This document shows, piece by piece, positions 1 to 7,832 of a stretch of 64,000 nt of DNA. The stretch comes from Streptomyces sp. LUP30 (lineage in GTDB: Bacteria; Actinomycetota; Actinomycetes; Streptomycetales; Streptomycetaceae). The stretch spans positions 33,604 to 97,603 of the forward strand of contig NZ_MJAJ01000027.1 of the NCBI RefSeq assembly GCF_001746365.1, in the 5' to 3' direction. Below the pieces are notes generated by a model, which had not been told where the DNA came from, did not search any database, and was given only the letters and a program-made list of their open reading frames with translations. Made by a program: the position numbers and the translations under genes. How positions within the stretch are numbered: position 1 is the first letter of the stretch; each line of letters starts with the position of its first letter.

Positions 1-39
1 TCCCGGGTGCGCCCCGACGGCGCCTGCGGCGAACGGCTG

Positions 40-243
40 TCACCAGGCCGTGCGGGCCGCCCGGTCCTCCGACGGGAACAGCACCCACAGCGCTATGTAG
101 AGCAGGAACTGCGGGCCCGGCAGCAGACAGGAGAGCACGAAGATCACGCGCATCGTGGTCGCGGAGGTGCCGAAGCGCCGGGCCAGCGCGGCGCACACTC
201 CGCCGATCATGCGGCCGTTGGTGGGGCGGGCGAGGCTGGACAT
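40..243 (-). CDS. PspC-family small membrane protein
   Basis: This 67-residue protein belongs to the PspC (phage-shock C) domain family. The signature is the basic N-terminal stretch GRMIGGVCAALARRFG followed by one hydrophobic helix that ends in ALWVLFP. The ATG at 243 gives a compact PspC domain; an upstream in-frame start at 276 would add 11 residues. In Streptomyces, single-domain PspC proteins are membrane proteins linked to envelope stress, but their exact job is unclear. It lies 130 bp downstream of the VanZ gene on the same strand and could be co-transcribed with it. Confidence 0.85.
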   Translation of the reverse strand: MSSLARPTNGRMIGGVCAALARRFGTSATTMRVIFVLSCLLPGPQFLLYIALWVLFPSEDRAARTAW

Positions 244-373
244 CTGCGGCTCCTTCGTGAGCGATGAGGGCCCCACCCGCTCGAACGAAGTCGAGAGTGG
301 GGGACGGAGGCGGCCCCTGCGGCTGCTCCATCTGACGTCAACGCTACGGTGACGAAGGGGACGAAGCGTCGCT

Positions 374-925
374 CTATGGGGCGATGCCGACCCTGGGAAA
401 ACTCGGGGTCAGACCCTGAGCCGCATCCTCCTGGCGGACCGGCGCGGACGACCGGTGCCCGTCCCTGCGACGCAGCCGCGCGCGCACCGCCGGCACCACC
501 GCGGCATGGGCGAGGGCCACGCCCACGGTGTTCAGCAGCATGGAGTCCACGTCCACGACCTGACCGGGCACGCCGGTCTGCAGCAGCTCGATCCCCAGCG
601 ACAGCAGCGCGCCCGCCGTGACCGTGCGGATCAGGGAGGCGAGGGGCGAGACCCGGACCCTGCCGTGCACCAGCGGCAGCAGGACGCCCAGCGGGGCCAG
701 CAGCCCCAGCCCCGCGCCGATCCGCCGGGCCGCCTCGGGCCAGCCCAGCCGCAGGTCGGCGCGGATCCCGTCGAACGGATGCAGATTGGCCGGCAGTACC
801 CAGGGGACGTCCAGTGGGCGCAGCGTGACCCAGGCGACGAACACGAGGTGGGCGGCCAGGAGAACAATCCCGGTCGCGCGGATGCGGATCGCGGCGCTGC
901 CGCCGATGGAGCCTTGACGCTGCAC
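374..925 (-). CDS. VanZ-family membrane protein
   Basis: This integral membrane protein of about 183 residues has the VanZ-like fold. A first helix ends in a WVTLRPL-type motif, two more hydrophobic segments follow, and the conserved GIELLQTGVPGQVVDVDSML segment comes before the last helix. VanZ relatives occur beside antibiotic-resistance and envelope genes, but the biochemical role of stand-alone members is not established. I chose the GTG at 925 because a G-rich ribosome site (GGGGGG) lies just upstream and the protein then begins right before the first helix. The frame stays open to an ATG at 1066, which would add a low-complexity N-terminus. The C-terminal tail is basic and probably cytoplasmic. 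Confidence 0.8.
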   Translation of the reverse strand: MQRQGSIGGSAAIRIRATGIVLLAAHLVFVAWVTLRPLDVPWVLPANLHPFDGIRADLRLGWPEAARRIGAGLGLLAPLGVLLPLVHGRVRVSPLASLIRTVTAGALLSLGIELLQTGVPGQVVDVDSMLLNTVGVALAHAAVVPAVRARLRRRDGHRSSAPVRQEDAAQGLTPSFPRVGIAP

Positions 926-1141
926 GCCCCCCAAGACGCGCCCCCCGGCACGATCGGTTCCGGACCACTTCCCGCCACCGGCGGCGCACTCGGGTCCCGC
1001 CGCTCCCCGGCAGACGGTGACCTGCGACGACGACGGCCGCGGACCCCCGTATGAGGCGTCCGCCACACCCGCCGCCCGCCGTCCTGCACGGCCGCCCGGT
1101 GCCGTCGCCCCGGCCCCGCACCCGACGCGGGGGCGGGCGGC

Positions 1142-1777
1142 TCAGCCGTCGTTGGCGACCGGCGACGAGGGGGGCTCGGCGCTGCCGGGGCGGGAGCGGA
1201 CCTCGTCGGTGCAGGCGTAGCGGCGCACCGGGGTGGAGCCGGGGCCGCCCAGGACCACCGAGCCGTCCCCCTCGGCGGCCGCCGAGTCGGAGAACGTGCA
1301 GACCAGCTGGGCGAGGGCGTACGAGGTCAGGGTCCCGGGCGGGGTGCTCAGCCGCAGCGTGTCGTCCGGGTCCTTGCGGCCCGGCCCGTGCACCGTCATC
1401 CCGCCGCGCACGTCCGTCGTGTACCCGGCCTCCTTCTCGGCCGCCGACGGAGACTCGGCCAGCTCGTCCAGCAGGCCCTGCGCGACCAGTGCGCGCCGCG
1501 CGGAGTCCGCCGCGCCGTCCGGCACCCGCACCGACCGGTCCACGGCCACCAGCGACGAACCGCACAGCAGGAACACCTGCACCGGCACGCCCGCGCGCGC
1601 GGACTGCGTCGTGACGTCCGGCTCGGTGAGCGAGCAGCGCACCCGGGAGGGCGCGGGCCCGAAGTCGGTCGGCACCTCGGTGGCCCGGATGCCGCAGCCG
1701 GCGAGCAGACCGGCCGCCAGGCCGGCCAGCGCGGGCCCGGCGAACAGCCGTCGTACGGTTCCACGGCTCATGGTCAC
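1142..1777 (-). CDS. Lipoprotein of the AfsQ operon
   Basis: This is a predicted lipoprotein of 209-211 residues with a short basic start, a hydrophobic stretch and a lipobox LLAGC. The lipidated Cys is residue 26 from the ATG at 1771, or 28 from the GTG at 1777. The mature part has no domain I can name. The GTG at 1777 overlaps the stop of the AfsQ2 kinase as GTGA, so the two genes are translationally coupled. In S. coelicolor a lipoprotein gene follows afsQ2 in the same way. It may act as an extracytoplasmic accessory to the sensor, much as CseA does for CseB/CseC; that comparison is inference. Confidence 0.8.
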   Translation of the reverse strand: MTMSRGTVRRLFAGPALAGLAAGLLAGCGIRATEVPTDFGPAPSRVRCSLTEPDVTTQSARAGVPVQVFLLCGSSLVAVDRSVRVPDGAADSARRALVAQGLLDELAESPSAAEKEAGYTTDVRGGMTVHGPGRKDPDDTLRLSTPPGTLTSYALAQLVCTFSDSAAAEGDGSVVLGGPGSTPVRRYACTDEVRSRPGSAEPPSSPVANDG

Positions 1778-3369
1778 GTCGCGTCCCCCTTTTCCGGCAC
1801 GGCCCGCACGCCGTGCTCACCGCCGTCGCCCTCCTCGCCGTCGTGTTCCGCCCGCTCGGAGACGCCCTGGGGCAGCCGCAGGGTGAACACCGCGCCGCCT
1901 TCCGGGGAGTTGGCGGCGGTGATCCCGCCGCCGTGGATGTGGGCGTTCTCCAGGGCGATGGACAGACCGAGCCCGCTGCCCTCGGAGCGCGGCCGGGAGG
2001 CGCTCGCCTTGTAGAACCGGTCGAAGACGTGCGGCAGCACGTCCTCGGGGATGCCGGGCCCGTGGTCGCGCACCGCGATCACGACCGAGTCGTCCGCCGT
2101 CGACACCGACACCCGCACCGGCGATCCGCCGTGCTTGAGCGCGTTGCCGATGAGGTTGGCCAGGATGACGTCCAGACGGCGCGGGTCGAGCAGGGCGTGA
2201 ATGCCGCGCTCGGCGTCCAGGTCCACGGCGTCCAGCCAGGCGCGCGCGTCGATGCAGGCGGTGATCTGGTCGGCGACGTCGACGTCGTCCAGGACCAGCC
2301 GGGCCGTTCCCGCGTCGAAGCGGGTGACCTCCATCAGGTTCTCGACGAGGGTGTTCAGCCGCCGCGTCTCGCTGACCACCAGCCGCACCGCGGGCTCGAT
2401 CATCGGGTCGATGCTGCCCGACTCGGCGTCCAGCTCCTCCTCCAGCACCTCCGCGACGGTGGTGATGGCGGTCAGCGGCGTCCGCAGCTCGTGCGACATG
2501 TCGGCGACGAACCGGCGCGAGGCCTCGTCACGGGCGGCCATGTCGTCGACCCGCTTCTCCAGCGCCTCGGCCGTCCGGTTGAACGTCCGCGACAGATCGG
2601 CCAGTTCGTCCGTCCCGGAGACCCGCAGCCGGGTGTCCAGCCGCCCCTCGCCGAGCCGGCGCGCCGCGACGCCCAGCCGGTGCACCGGCTTCAGGACGGT
2701 CGTGGCGGCGGCCTGCGCGAGCAGCGCGGCCCCGACCAGCGCCAGACCGGTGGCGATCCCCAGCGACCAGGCCAGCGAGTTGAGGTCCTTGGCCTCCGGC
2801 TCCAGCGACTTGCGCATGTAGCCGGTCGGCCCGCCCCCGATCACCTTCGTCCCGGCCACCAGATACGGCGTCCCGTGGTCCACGACCCGCTGCCAGTACA
2901 GGTGGTAAGGGGACTTGTTGCCGCCGCCGACGTCCTGCTGCCTGTTGACCGCCGTGCGCAGCGACTCGGGCACGTCCTCCAGCGCGAACCCGTTCAGCCC
3001 GCCGGAGTTGCCGTACACGGTCTGGCCGCTGCTGTCCGCGGCCACCAGCAGCACGCTGAACCGCTGGCTGCTGTTGGCCATCTGCCCGGCCGTGTGCTGC
3101 AGTTCGTCCTGCGAGGGATGCTCCGGGAGCGAACCGGCCCGGTTCTGCATCTCCTGCTCGAAGTCCCGCAGCACCGAGCCCTGGGTGCGGGTCAGCACGG
3201 CCTCGCGGTTGAGCCAGTACGCGATGCCGGACGCGGACACGGCGGCGGTCAGCGCCACGGCGCCGAACACCAGGACCAGCCGCAGCCGCAGGCTCGTCAG
3301 ACGCAGCCGTGACAGTCTTCCCCTGCGCGACGCGGACCGGCCGCGCAGCCCCCCTTGCGCTTCGGTCAC
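1774..3369 (-). CDS. afsQ2: Sensor histidine kinase AfsQ2
   Basis: This 531-residue membrane sensor kinase autophosphorylates on His and passes phosphate to AfsQ1. In order it has a basic N-terminus, one membrane helix (about residues 30-55), an extracytoplasmic sensor region, a second helix (about 195-220), a HAMP linker, the H-box MSHELRTPLTA with phospho-acceptor His293, then N (NLIGNALKHGG), G1 (DHGPGIP) and G2 (GSGLGLSIA) ATP-binding boxes. The GTG start at 3369 overlaps the afsQ1 stop as GTGA, and its stop overlaps the next gene's start, giving a tight three-gene operon. In S. coelicolor AfsQ1/Q2 promotes antibiotic production on glutamate medium and adjusts nitrogen and phosphate metabolism (established for that species). 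Confidence 0.95.
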   Translation of the reverse strand: MTEAQGGLRGRSASRRGRLSRLRLTSLRLRLVLVFGAVALTAAVSASGIAYWLNREAVLTRTQGSVLRDFEQEMQNRAGSLPEHPSQDELQHTAGQMANSSQRFSVLLVAADSSGQTVYGNSGGLNGFALEDVPESLRTAVNRQQDVGGGNKSPYHLYWQRVVDHGTPYLVAGTKVIGGGPTGYMRKSLEPEAKDLNSLAWSLGIATGLALVGAALLAQAAATTVLKPVHRLGVAARRLGEGRLDTRLRVSGTDELADLSRTFNRTAEALEKRVDDMAARDEASRRFVADMSHELRTPLTAITTVAEVLEEELDAESGSIDPMIEPAVRLVVSETRRLNTLVENLMEVTRFDAGTARLVLDDVDVADQITACIDARAWLDAVDLDAERGIHALLDPRRLDVILANLIGNALKHGGSPVRVSVSTADDSVVIAVRDHGPGIPEDVLPHVFDRFYKASASRPRSEGSGLGLSIALENAHIHGGGITAANSPEGGAVFTLRLPQGVSERAEHDGEEGDGGEHGVRAVPEKGDAT

Positions 3370-4043
3370 TGAGGGGCGTCCAGGCGGTAGCCGACGCCGC
3401 GCACGGTACGGATCAGGACGGGCGACGACGGCACGTCCTCCACCTTGGCCCGCAGTCGCTGGACACAGGCGTCCACCAGCCGCGAGTCGCCCAGGTAGTC
3501 GTGCTCCCACACCAGGCGCAGCAACTGCTGCCGGGACAGCGCCTGGCCGGGCCGCCGGCTCAGCTCGAGCAGCAGCCGCAGCTCCGTCGGGGTGAGCTGG
3601 AGGTCCTCGCCGTTCTTCGTCACCGTCATCGCGGCACGGTCGATGACGAGGCTGCCGAAGGTGGCCGCGTCGCTCGACTCGCGCTCACCGCGCCGCAGCA
3701 CGGCCCGGATCCGGGCGTCCAGCACCCGGCCCTGGATGGGCTTGACGACGTAGTCGTCGGCGCCGGACTCCAGCCCGACGACCACGTCGATGTCGTCACT
3801 GCGCGCGGTGAGCAGGATGATCGGCAACTGGTCGGTGCGCCGGATGCGACGGCACACCTCGAAGCCGTCGATGCCGGGCAGCATCACGTCCAGCACGATC
3901 AGATCCGGCCGTTGCTCGCGCAGCAGCTTCAGACCGTCCTCACCGCTCGCAGCGGTCGCCACCCGGTGTCCCTGGCGCGTCAGTGAGAGCTCCAGGGCCG
4001 TACGGATGGCGTCGTCGTCCTCGATCAGCAACAGGGAAGGCAC
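3366..4043 (-). CDS. afsQ1: Response regulator AfsQ1 (OmpR family)
   Basis: This 225-residue OmpR/PhoB-type response regulator has a receiver domain (about residues 1-115) with acidic pocket EDDD at 8-11, phospho-acceptor Asp52 in VLDVMLPG and Lys in VVKP. A winged-helix DNA-binding domain follows (about 130-225, ending RTVRGVGYRL). The GTG at 4043 gives exactly the length I know for S. coelicolor AfsQ1; an in-frame ATG at 4061 would add six residues. It is the first gene of the afsQ1-afsQ2-lipoprotein operon and is divergent from sigQ. AfsQ1 binds sites of the form GTnAC-n6-GTnAC, and a perfect one lies in the shared intergenic region. Confidence 0.96.
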   Translation of the reverse strand: MPSLLLIEDDDAIRTALELSLTRQGHRVATAASGEDGLKLLREQRPDLIVLDVMLPGIDGFEVCRRIRRTDQLPIILLTARSDDIDVVVGLESGADDYVVKPIQGRVLDARIRAVLRRGERESSDAATFGSLVIDRAAMTVTKNGEDLQLTPTELRLLLELSRRPGQALSRQQLLRLVWEHDYLGDSRLVDACVQRLRAKVEDVPSSPVLIRTVRGVGYRLDAPQ

Positions 4044-4061
4044 GGGCTCATTCTGGCCCAT

Positions 4062-4655
4062 GAGGGGCCTGTCGTTCGACCTGTGGGGCGGTGCCCGTCC
4101 GGGCGCGGGTGCCGGAGCGAGGTGGTTTCGGCGGCGCGCGCGGCGTGCGGCGGCCCGGCCGCGTCCCGCGACCGCCCGCGCCGACGCCCCACGTCCAGCG
4201 GGTCCGCACCCCGTGGACCTGCGGTTTCGGACAGTCCGAGGGGTGTCTGGCGGGTGCCCGGAGCGGGGCGGCCCACCGGATCGGACGGAACCGGCCGCCC
4301 CCGCGGCCCGGCGCGCGAGCCCGGCCGGACCCGCCAGGAACCCGCACAGGACGCCGCTGTCCCCGTCGAACACGGCCGGCTCCGGCCCGGCGGCGGGGAC
4401 CGGGCCGGAGGAGCCGGCAGCGGACGCCGATGACCTGCGAGGACCGGGCCGACTGCCGTACCGCGGACGGCTGTGGACGATCTGTGCGCCTGCCGTGAAC
4501 AGGCCCCTGTGACAGGTCTGTGACAGTCGGCGGACACGGCGATGAAGTGGCCCGGGCAATCTTTTCGTCACAAGGCACGGCGACGCCGAACACCACAGCG
4601 AAGCCGGGCCGGAGCGAGAGACCGAACACCGTAAGTCCACGACGGGGGGCGCGAG
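4062..4655. other. afsQ1-sigQ divergent control region
   Basis: This 594-bp G+C-rich gap separates two divergent regulatory genes. Apart from the AfsQ1 box at 4509-4524 I see no convincing gene. Several overlapping frames are open only because of the base composition. The sigQ-proximal 150 bp, which includes the stretch around aatcttttcgtcac, is the least G+C-rich part and is the likely sigQ promoter zone. Confidence 0.6.
4509..4524 (+). promoter_or_regulatory. AfsQ1 box upstream of sigQ
   Basis: The sequence GTGACAGGTCTGTGAC is a perfect match to GTnAC-n6-GTnAC, the consensus described for AfsQ1 in S. coelicolor. It lies about 130 bp upstream of the sigQ start and about 465 bp upstream of afsQ1, consistent with direct control of sigQ by its divergent neighbour. 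Confidence 0.8.
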
Positions 4656-5399
4656 ATGAACACGCTGCACGGTATGAGCACCAACGCAGTCGCAGTCGTC
4701 ACGCGTCTGCACGACGTGAACCGGGGTTCCGAGAAGTCCGGTGCGGTGACCGCTCGGGGGTGCGGTCGCGGCGCCGGGCGTCAGCACACCGCCTTCATGA
4801 CGGTGGTCGACGCGGGGGAACAGGCGGCTCACGGGGGAGCCGCGTACGGGGAGGACACGGGGGAGCGTCGCTCGCTGACCGAGGCGGAGTTCACCGCCTA
4901 CGTCCAGGAGCGCCGCGCCTCCCTGTACGCCACCGCCTACCACCTCACGGGCGACCGCTTCGAGGCCGAGGACCTGCTGCAGAGCGCCCTGTTCTCGACC
5001 TACCGGGCATGGGAGCGCATCAGCGACAAGGCCGCGGTCGGCGGATACCTCCGCCGGACCATGACCAACCTGCACATCAGCGCGTGGCGCCGCCGCAAGC
5101 TGAACGAGTACCCGACCGAGGAACTGCCGGAGACGCCCGGCGACACGGACGCGATGCGCGGCACGGAACTGCGCGCGGTCCTGTGGCAGGCGCTGGCCCG
5201 GCTGCCCGAACTCCAGCGGACGATGCTGGTCCTGCGCTACTACGAGGGCCGCACCGACCCGGAGATCGCGGAGATCCTCGGCATCAGTGTCGGCACGGTG
5301 AAGTCCAGCATCTGGCGCTCCCTGCGCCGGCTGCGCGAGGACGAGGTCCTCAGCTTCGGCCGTGACGAGGAGGACGCCTTCGGGGAGCTTGTCGCCTGA
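4656..5399 (+). CDS. sigQ: ECF sigma factor SigQ
   Basis: This 247-residue RNA polymerase sigma factor is of the SigE/ECF type. Region 2 spans about residues 80-145 (YATAYHLTGD, EDLLQSALFSTYRAWERI). Region 4 spans about 185-235 (LPELQRTMLVLRYYEGRTDPEIAEILGISVGTVKSSI). The first ~75 residues are a poorly conserved extension. The ATG at 4656 follows a ggggcgcg ribosome-site-like tract; in-frame ATGs at 4674 and 4797 are alternatives. It is divergent from afsQ1, and an AfsQ1 box lies upstream. In S. coelicolor SigQ works against AfsQ1/Q2 in control of antibiotic synthesis (established there). No anti-sigma gene is adjacent. Confidence 0.93.
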   Translation: MNTLHGMSTNAVAVVTRLHDVNRGSEKSGAVTARGCGRGAGRQHTAFMTVVDAGEQAAHGGAAYGEDTGERRSLTEAEFTAYVQERRASLYATAYHLTGDRFEAEDLLQSALFSTYRAWERISDKAAVGGYLRRTMTNLHISAWRRRKLNEYPTEELPETPGDTDAMRGTELRAVLWQALARLPELQRTMLVLRYYEGRTDPEIAEILGISVGTVKSSIWRSLRRLREDEVLSFGRDEEDAFGELVA

Positions 5400-5401
5400 G
5401 G

Positions 5402-5590
5402 GTGAACGGGGGAAGGGCCGGACCCGCTCAGCGGAGCCGGTGAACGGGGGAAACACGGGGGAGCGGTACCGGGGGGACCCGACGGGGGACGTCGAGGGGG
5501 AGCGGTACCGCGCAAGCACGGGGGAAGCACCACCCGGGGGGGCCTGGGGGAAGCAAGGGGAAGCACGGGGGAACACGGGGGAAAGAGGAG
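5402..5590 (+). repeat. Degenerate acGGGGGA(a/g) G-tract array
   Basis: About a dozen runs of four to seven G on the + strand, mostly in the form acgggggaa or acgggggag, fill the region downstream of sigQ. A 14-base unit, gggggagcggtacc, occurs twice (near 5457 and 5499). The array ends just before the hairpin at 5592. The spacing suits G-quadruplex formation in the sigQ transcript or on the sense strand. Confidence 0.75.
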
Positions 5591-5591
5591 G

Positions 5592-5630
5592 AGCGGGACT
5601 GGAGGGCCGGGGGGTCCGTCCAGTCCCGCT
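5592..5630. terminator. Bidirectional terminator, sigQ / kinase gene
   Basis: A perfect 12-bp inverted repeat (5592-5603 with 5619-5630, arm AGCGGGACTGGA) encloses a 15-nt loop. It is followed by tctt on the + strand and lies between two convergent genes. Confidence 0.8.
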
Positions 5631-5646
5631 TCTTCGTGTGCGCGCC

Positions 5647-6285
5647 CTAGACGGTCGTGCGCGCCGTCGGGGTCAGGTCGCCCGACGCCGCGGCGGCCAG
5701 CCGGGCCAGTGCCTCGTCGCGGTCGCACGCGTACGCGCCCAGCGCGCTCTGGCGGGCCACGATGGAGCGTTCGGCGCGCATCAGGCGCCAGCCGCGGCGC
5801 AGCAGGAAGGGCACCGACTTGCGGCCCTCCTTCAGATCGCGCAGGAAGCGGCGCCGGAACGTCTTCACCGGCCCGCGGCTCAGACACAGCGCGTCGGCCA
5901 GCACGCCCAGCTCCCGGCAGCGGGTCACGATCTCGGCGGCGAAGATGCCCTCCGCGATGAACAGCGGCGTCCGCCCGATCCCGATCTCGTCCTCGCCCGT
6001 GCGGGCGCTGAGCGAGATGTCGTACACGGGAACGTTCGTGCGGCCCGTGCCGCACAGTTCCACGATCGCGGCGACGGCCGCGTCCGCGTCCCACGATCCG
6101 GGGTGGTCCCAGTCGATGTCGGAACTCCCCGCGACCAGCGGCAGCGTCGGGTCGTCCCCCTCCTTGTAGAAGTCGTCGAGCCGCAGCACCGGGAGGCCGC
6201 AGCGGGCGGCGAGCAGGGACTTGCCGGAGCCGGAAGGGCCGCAGAGCAGCACGACTCGCGTGGGTATGGGCGGAGGGGAGGTCAC
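5647..6285 (-). CDS. Uridine kinase-like P-loop kinase
   Basis: This 212-residue P-loop kinase resembles uridine/cytidine kinases, which make UMP or CMP in pyrimidine salvage. It has a Walker A GPSGSGKS close to the N-terminus, LDDFYKEGDD (the conserved DDFY of uridine kinases), WDHPGSWD, the VYDISLSAR segment and FIAEGIFAAE. I chose the GTG at 6285 because the protein then starts just before the first strand and the P-loop; starts up to 6354 are possible. It converges on sigQ and shares the terminator there. Nucleoside genes lie a few kb away, so a salvage role is reasonable, but the substrate is not fixed by sequence. Confidence 0.85.
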   Translation of the reverse strand: MTSPPPIPTRVVLLCGPSGSGKSLLAARCGLPVLRLDDFYKEGDDPTLPLVAGSSDIDWDHPGSWDADAAVAAIVELCGTGRTNVPVYDISLSARTGEDEIGIGRTPLFIAEGIFAAEIVTRCRELGVLADALCLSRGPVKTFRRRFLRDLKEGRKSVPFLLRRGWRLMRAERSIVARQSALGAYACDRDEALARLAAAASGDLTPTARTTV

Positions 6286-6413
6286 GGGACACCAGTGTGA
6301 GGCATCCCCCGGGCCGTCAACGACCCCGCGGGTCGGCTTTGATGCGCGCGTCACACCTCAACTACCCTTCGTGTCGACCGGATCACCTTGCGCAGCAGAA
6401 GGCGGCATCGACG

Positions 6414-6821
6414 ATGGCCCGACACGACTCCCCCCAGACCCCCACCGGCCGGCGCGCCCTCGCCGCCCTCGCGACCGCCGGAGTGGCGCTGGGCGCGGGC
6501 GCGGGGACCGCCGCCGCGGCCACCGGCCAGCCCGCCGTCGACGTGGTGCGCACGAGGCCCACCTCGATCGGCCAGATCGACCCGCAGGCCGGGCTGCAGG
6601 GCGCGCTGGGCTCCCTGTCCTACGTCACGGGCACGGTCTCCGGCCTCAAGCCCAACCCGCTGGCGGGCACCGGCGTCGACCCCCTCGACAACGGCGTAGG
6701 CACCCAGCTGGCCGACTTCCAGCCGCTGACGTCCCAGATGCTGACCGGCCCGGTGGCCCAGGCCCAGTCGATCGGGTCGATCCCGGTGGTGGGGGACGTC
6801 ACCAAGGTGCTCGGCGGCTGA
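6414..6821 (+). CDS. Secreted protein of unknown function
   Basis: This 135-residue protein has a probable signal peptide (residues about 13-37: RRALAALATAGVALGAG then an Ala run with an AAA-type cleavage site). The twin-arginine start suggests possible Tat export. The mature part is about 100 residues rich in Gly, Pro, Leu and Val, with no Cys and no recognised domain. The ATG at 6414 is preceded by agaagg. The gene ends in a very strong hairpin 24 bp downstream. I recall short secreted proteins of this kind at this place in other Streptomyces genomes, with no assigned function. Confidence 0.75.
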   Translation: MARHDSPQTPTGRRALAALATAGVALGAGAGTAAAATGQPAVDVVRTRPTSIGQIDPQAGLQGALGSLSYVTGTVSGLKPNPLAGTGVDPLDNGVGTQLADFQPLTSQMLTGPVAQAQSIGSIPVVGDVTKVLGG

Positions 6822-6844
6822 CCGCGCCCCGCACGGCACACGCA

Positions 6845-6888
6845 CGGAAGCCGCGCCGCCCCCGGACGGAGGGGCGGCGCGGCTTCCG
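6845..6888. terminator. Strong bidirectional terminator
   Basis: An 18-bp perfect stem (6845-6862 with 6871-6888; core GGAAGCCGCGCCGCCCC) with an 8-nt loop lies between the secreted-protein gene (+) and the aldehyde dehydrogenase-like gene (-). Confidence 0.88.
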
Positions 6889-6944
6889 CGTCCGCGGGGG
6901 CGCCGGCGACGTGCCGGAGGGCGCCCGGCGTGCCCTGAGGGCGC

Positions 6945-7832
6945 CTAGTAGGACGATCCGGACGCGCCCAGCGAACCGGTGGGGTGCCAGACCGTCTTGG
7001 TCTCCAGGAAGGCCGTCAGGCGGTCGATGCCCGGAACCGCCGACCAGTCGTCCACAGGCTGTGGACGAAGGACGCGCTTCAGGTTGTCGGCCGCCGCGAT
7101 CTCCAGCTCCTTCGCCAGCGACTCGTCGGCGCCGGCGAGGTCGATCGCGTTGACGTCCTGGTGCGCGGCCAGTGGAGCCGCGATCTCCGCCGTGCGGCCC
7201 GAGAGGACGTTGACGACGCCGCCGGGAACGTCCGAGGTGGCCAGCACCTCGCCCAGGGAGAGCGCCGGCAGCGGGGAGCGCTCGCTCGCGATCACGATCG
7301 CCGTGTTGCCCGTGGCGATCACCGGGGCCAGCACCGACACCAGCCCGAGGAACGACGACTCCTGGGGGGCGAGGACCGTGACCACACCCGTCGGCTCGGG
7401 CGATGAGAGGTTGAAGAACGGGCCCGCGACCGGGTTCCCGCCGCCCACGACCTGGGCGATCTTGTCGGTCCAGCCCGCGTACCAGACCCAGCGGTCGATC
7501 GTCGCCTCGACCTGCTCGGCGGCCTTCGTCTTCGACAGGCCCTCGGCGTCGGCGACCTCGCGGACGAACTGGGCCCTGCGGCCCTCCAGCATCTCCGCGA
7601 CGCGGTAGAGGACCTGGCCCCGGTTGTACGCCGTCGCCCCGGCCCAGCCGCCGAACGCCTTGCGCGCGGCGACGACCGCGTCACGGGCGTCCTTGCGGGA
7701 GGCCTGCGGCGCGTTGGCCAGCCATGTGCCCTTGGAGTCCGTCACCTCGTACACCCGGCCGCTCTCGGAACGCGGGAACTTCCCGCCGACGTACAGCTTG
7801 TAGGTCTTCAGCACGGACAGTCGGTCAGACAT
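6945..7832 (-). CDS. Aldehyde dehydrogenase-like protein lacking the catalytic domain
   Basis: This 295-residue protein aligns with the N-terminal NAD-binding half of aldehyde dehydrogenases (YVGGKFPRSESGR start; GVVTVLAPQESSFLGLVSVL; GNTAIVIASERSPLPAL). It then jumps to a short C-terminal tail (KTVWHPTG). The catalytic Cys motif (GQxC) and the general-base Glu (xELGGK) are both absent, so it cannot be a normal dehydrogenase. Its start overlaps the stop of the full-length dehydrogenase upstream by 8 bp, so both are made from one message. It may be a regulatory or scaffold partner. From memory, short versions also occur at this locus in relatives, which argues against a recent deletion. Confidence 0.82.
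   Translation of the reverse strand: MSDRLSVLKTYKLYVGGKFPRSESGRVYEVTDSKGTWLANAPQASRKDARDAVVAARKAFGGWAGATAYNRGQVLYRVAEMLEGRRAQFVREVADAEGLSKTKAAEQVEATIDRWVWYAGWTDKIAQVVGGGNPVAGPFFNLSSPEPTGVVTVLAPQESSFLGLVSVLAPVIATGNTAIVIASERSPLPALSLGEVLATSDVPGGVVNVLSGRTAEIAAPLAAHQDVNAIDLAGADESLAKELEIAAADNLKRVLRPQPVDDWSAVPGIDRLTAFLETKTVWHPTGSLGASGSSY

Noticed and set aside
4044..5576. Upstream extension of afsQ1 through the intergenic region and sigQ
   Set aside because: The frame is open by composition only; the 225-residue start at 4043 equals the known AfsQ1 length.
5402..5590. CRISPR-like array after sigQ
   Set aside because: Repeats are short, irregular G-tracts with no constant spacer length and no cas genes.
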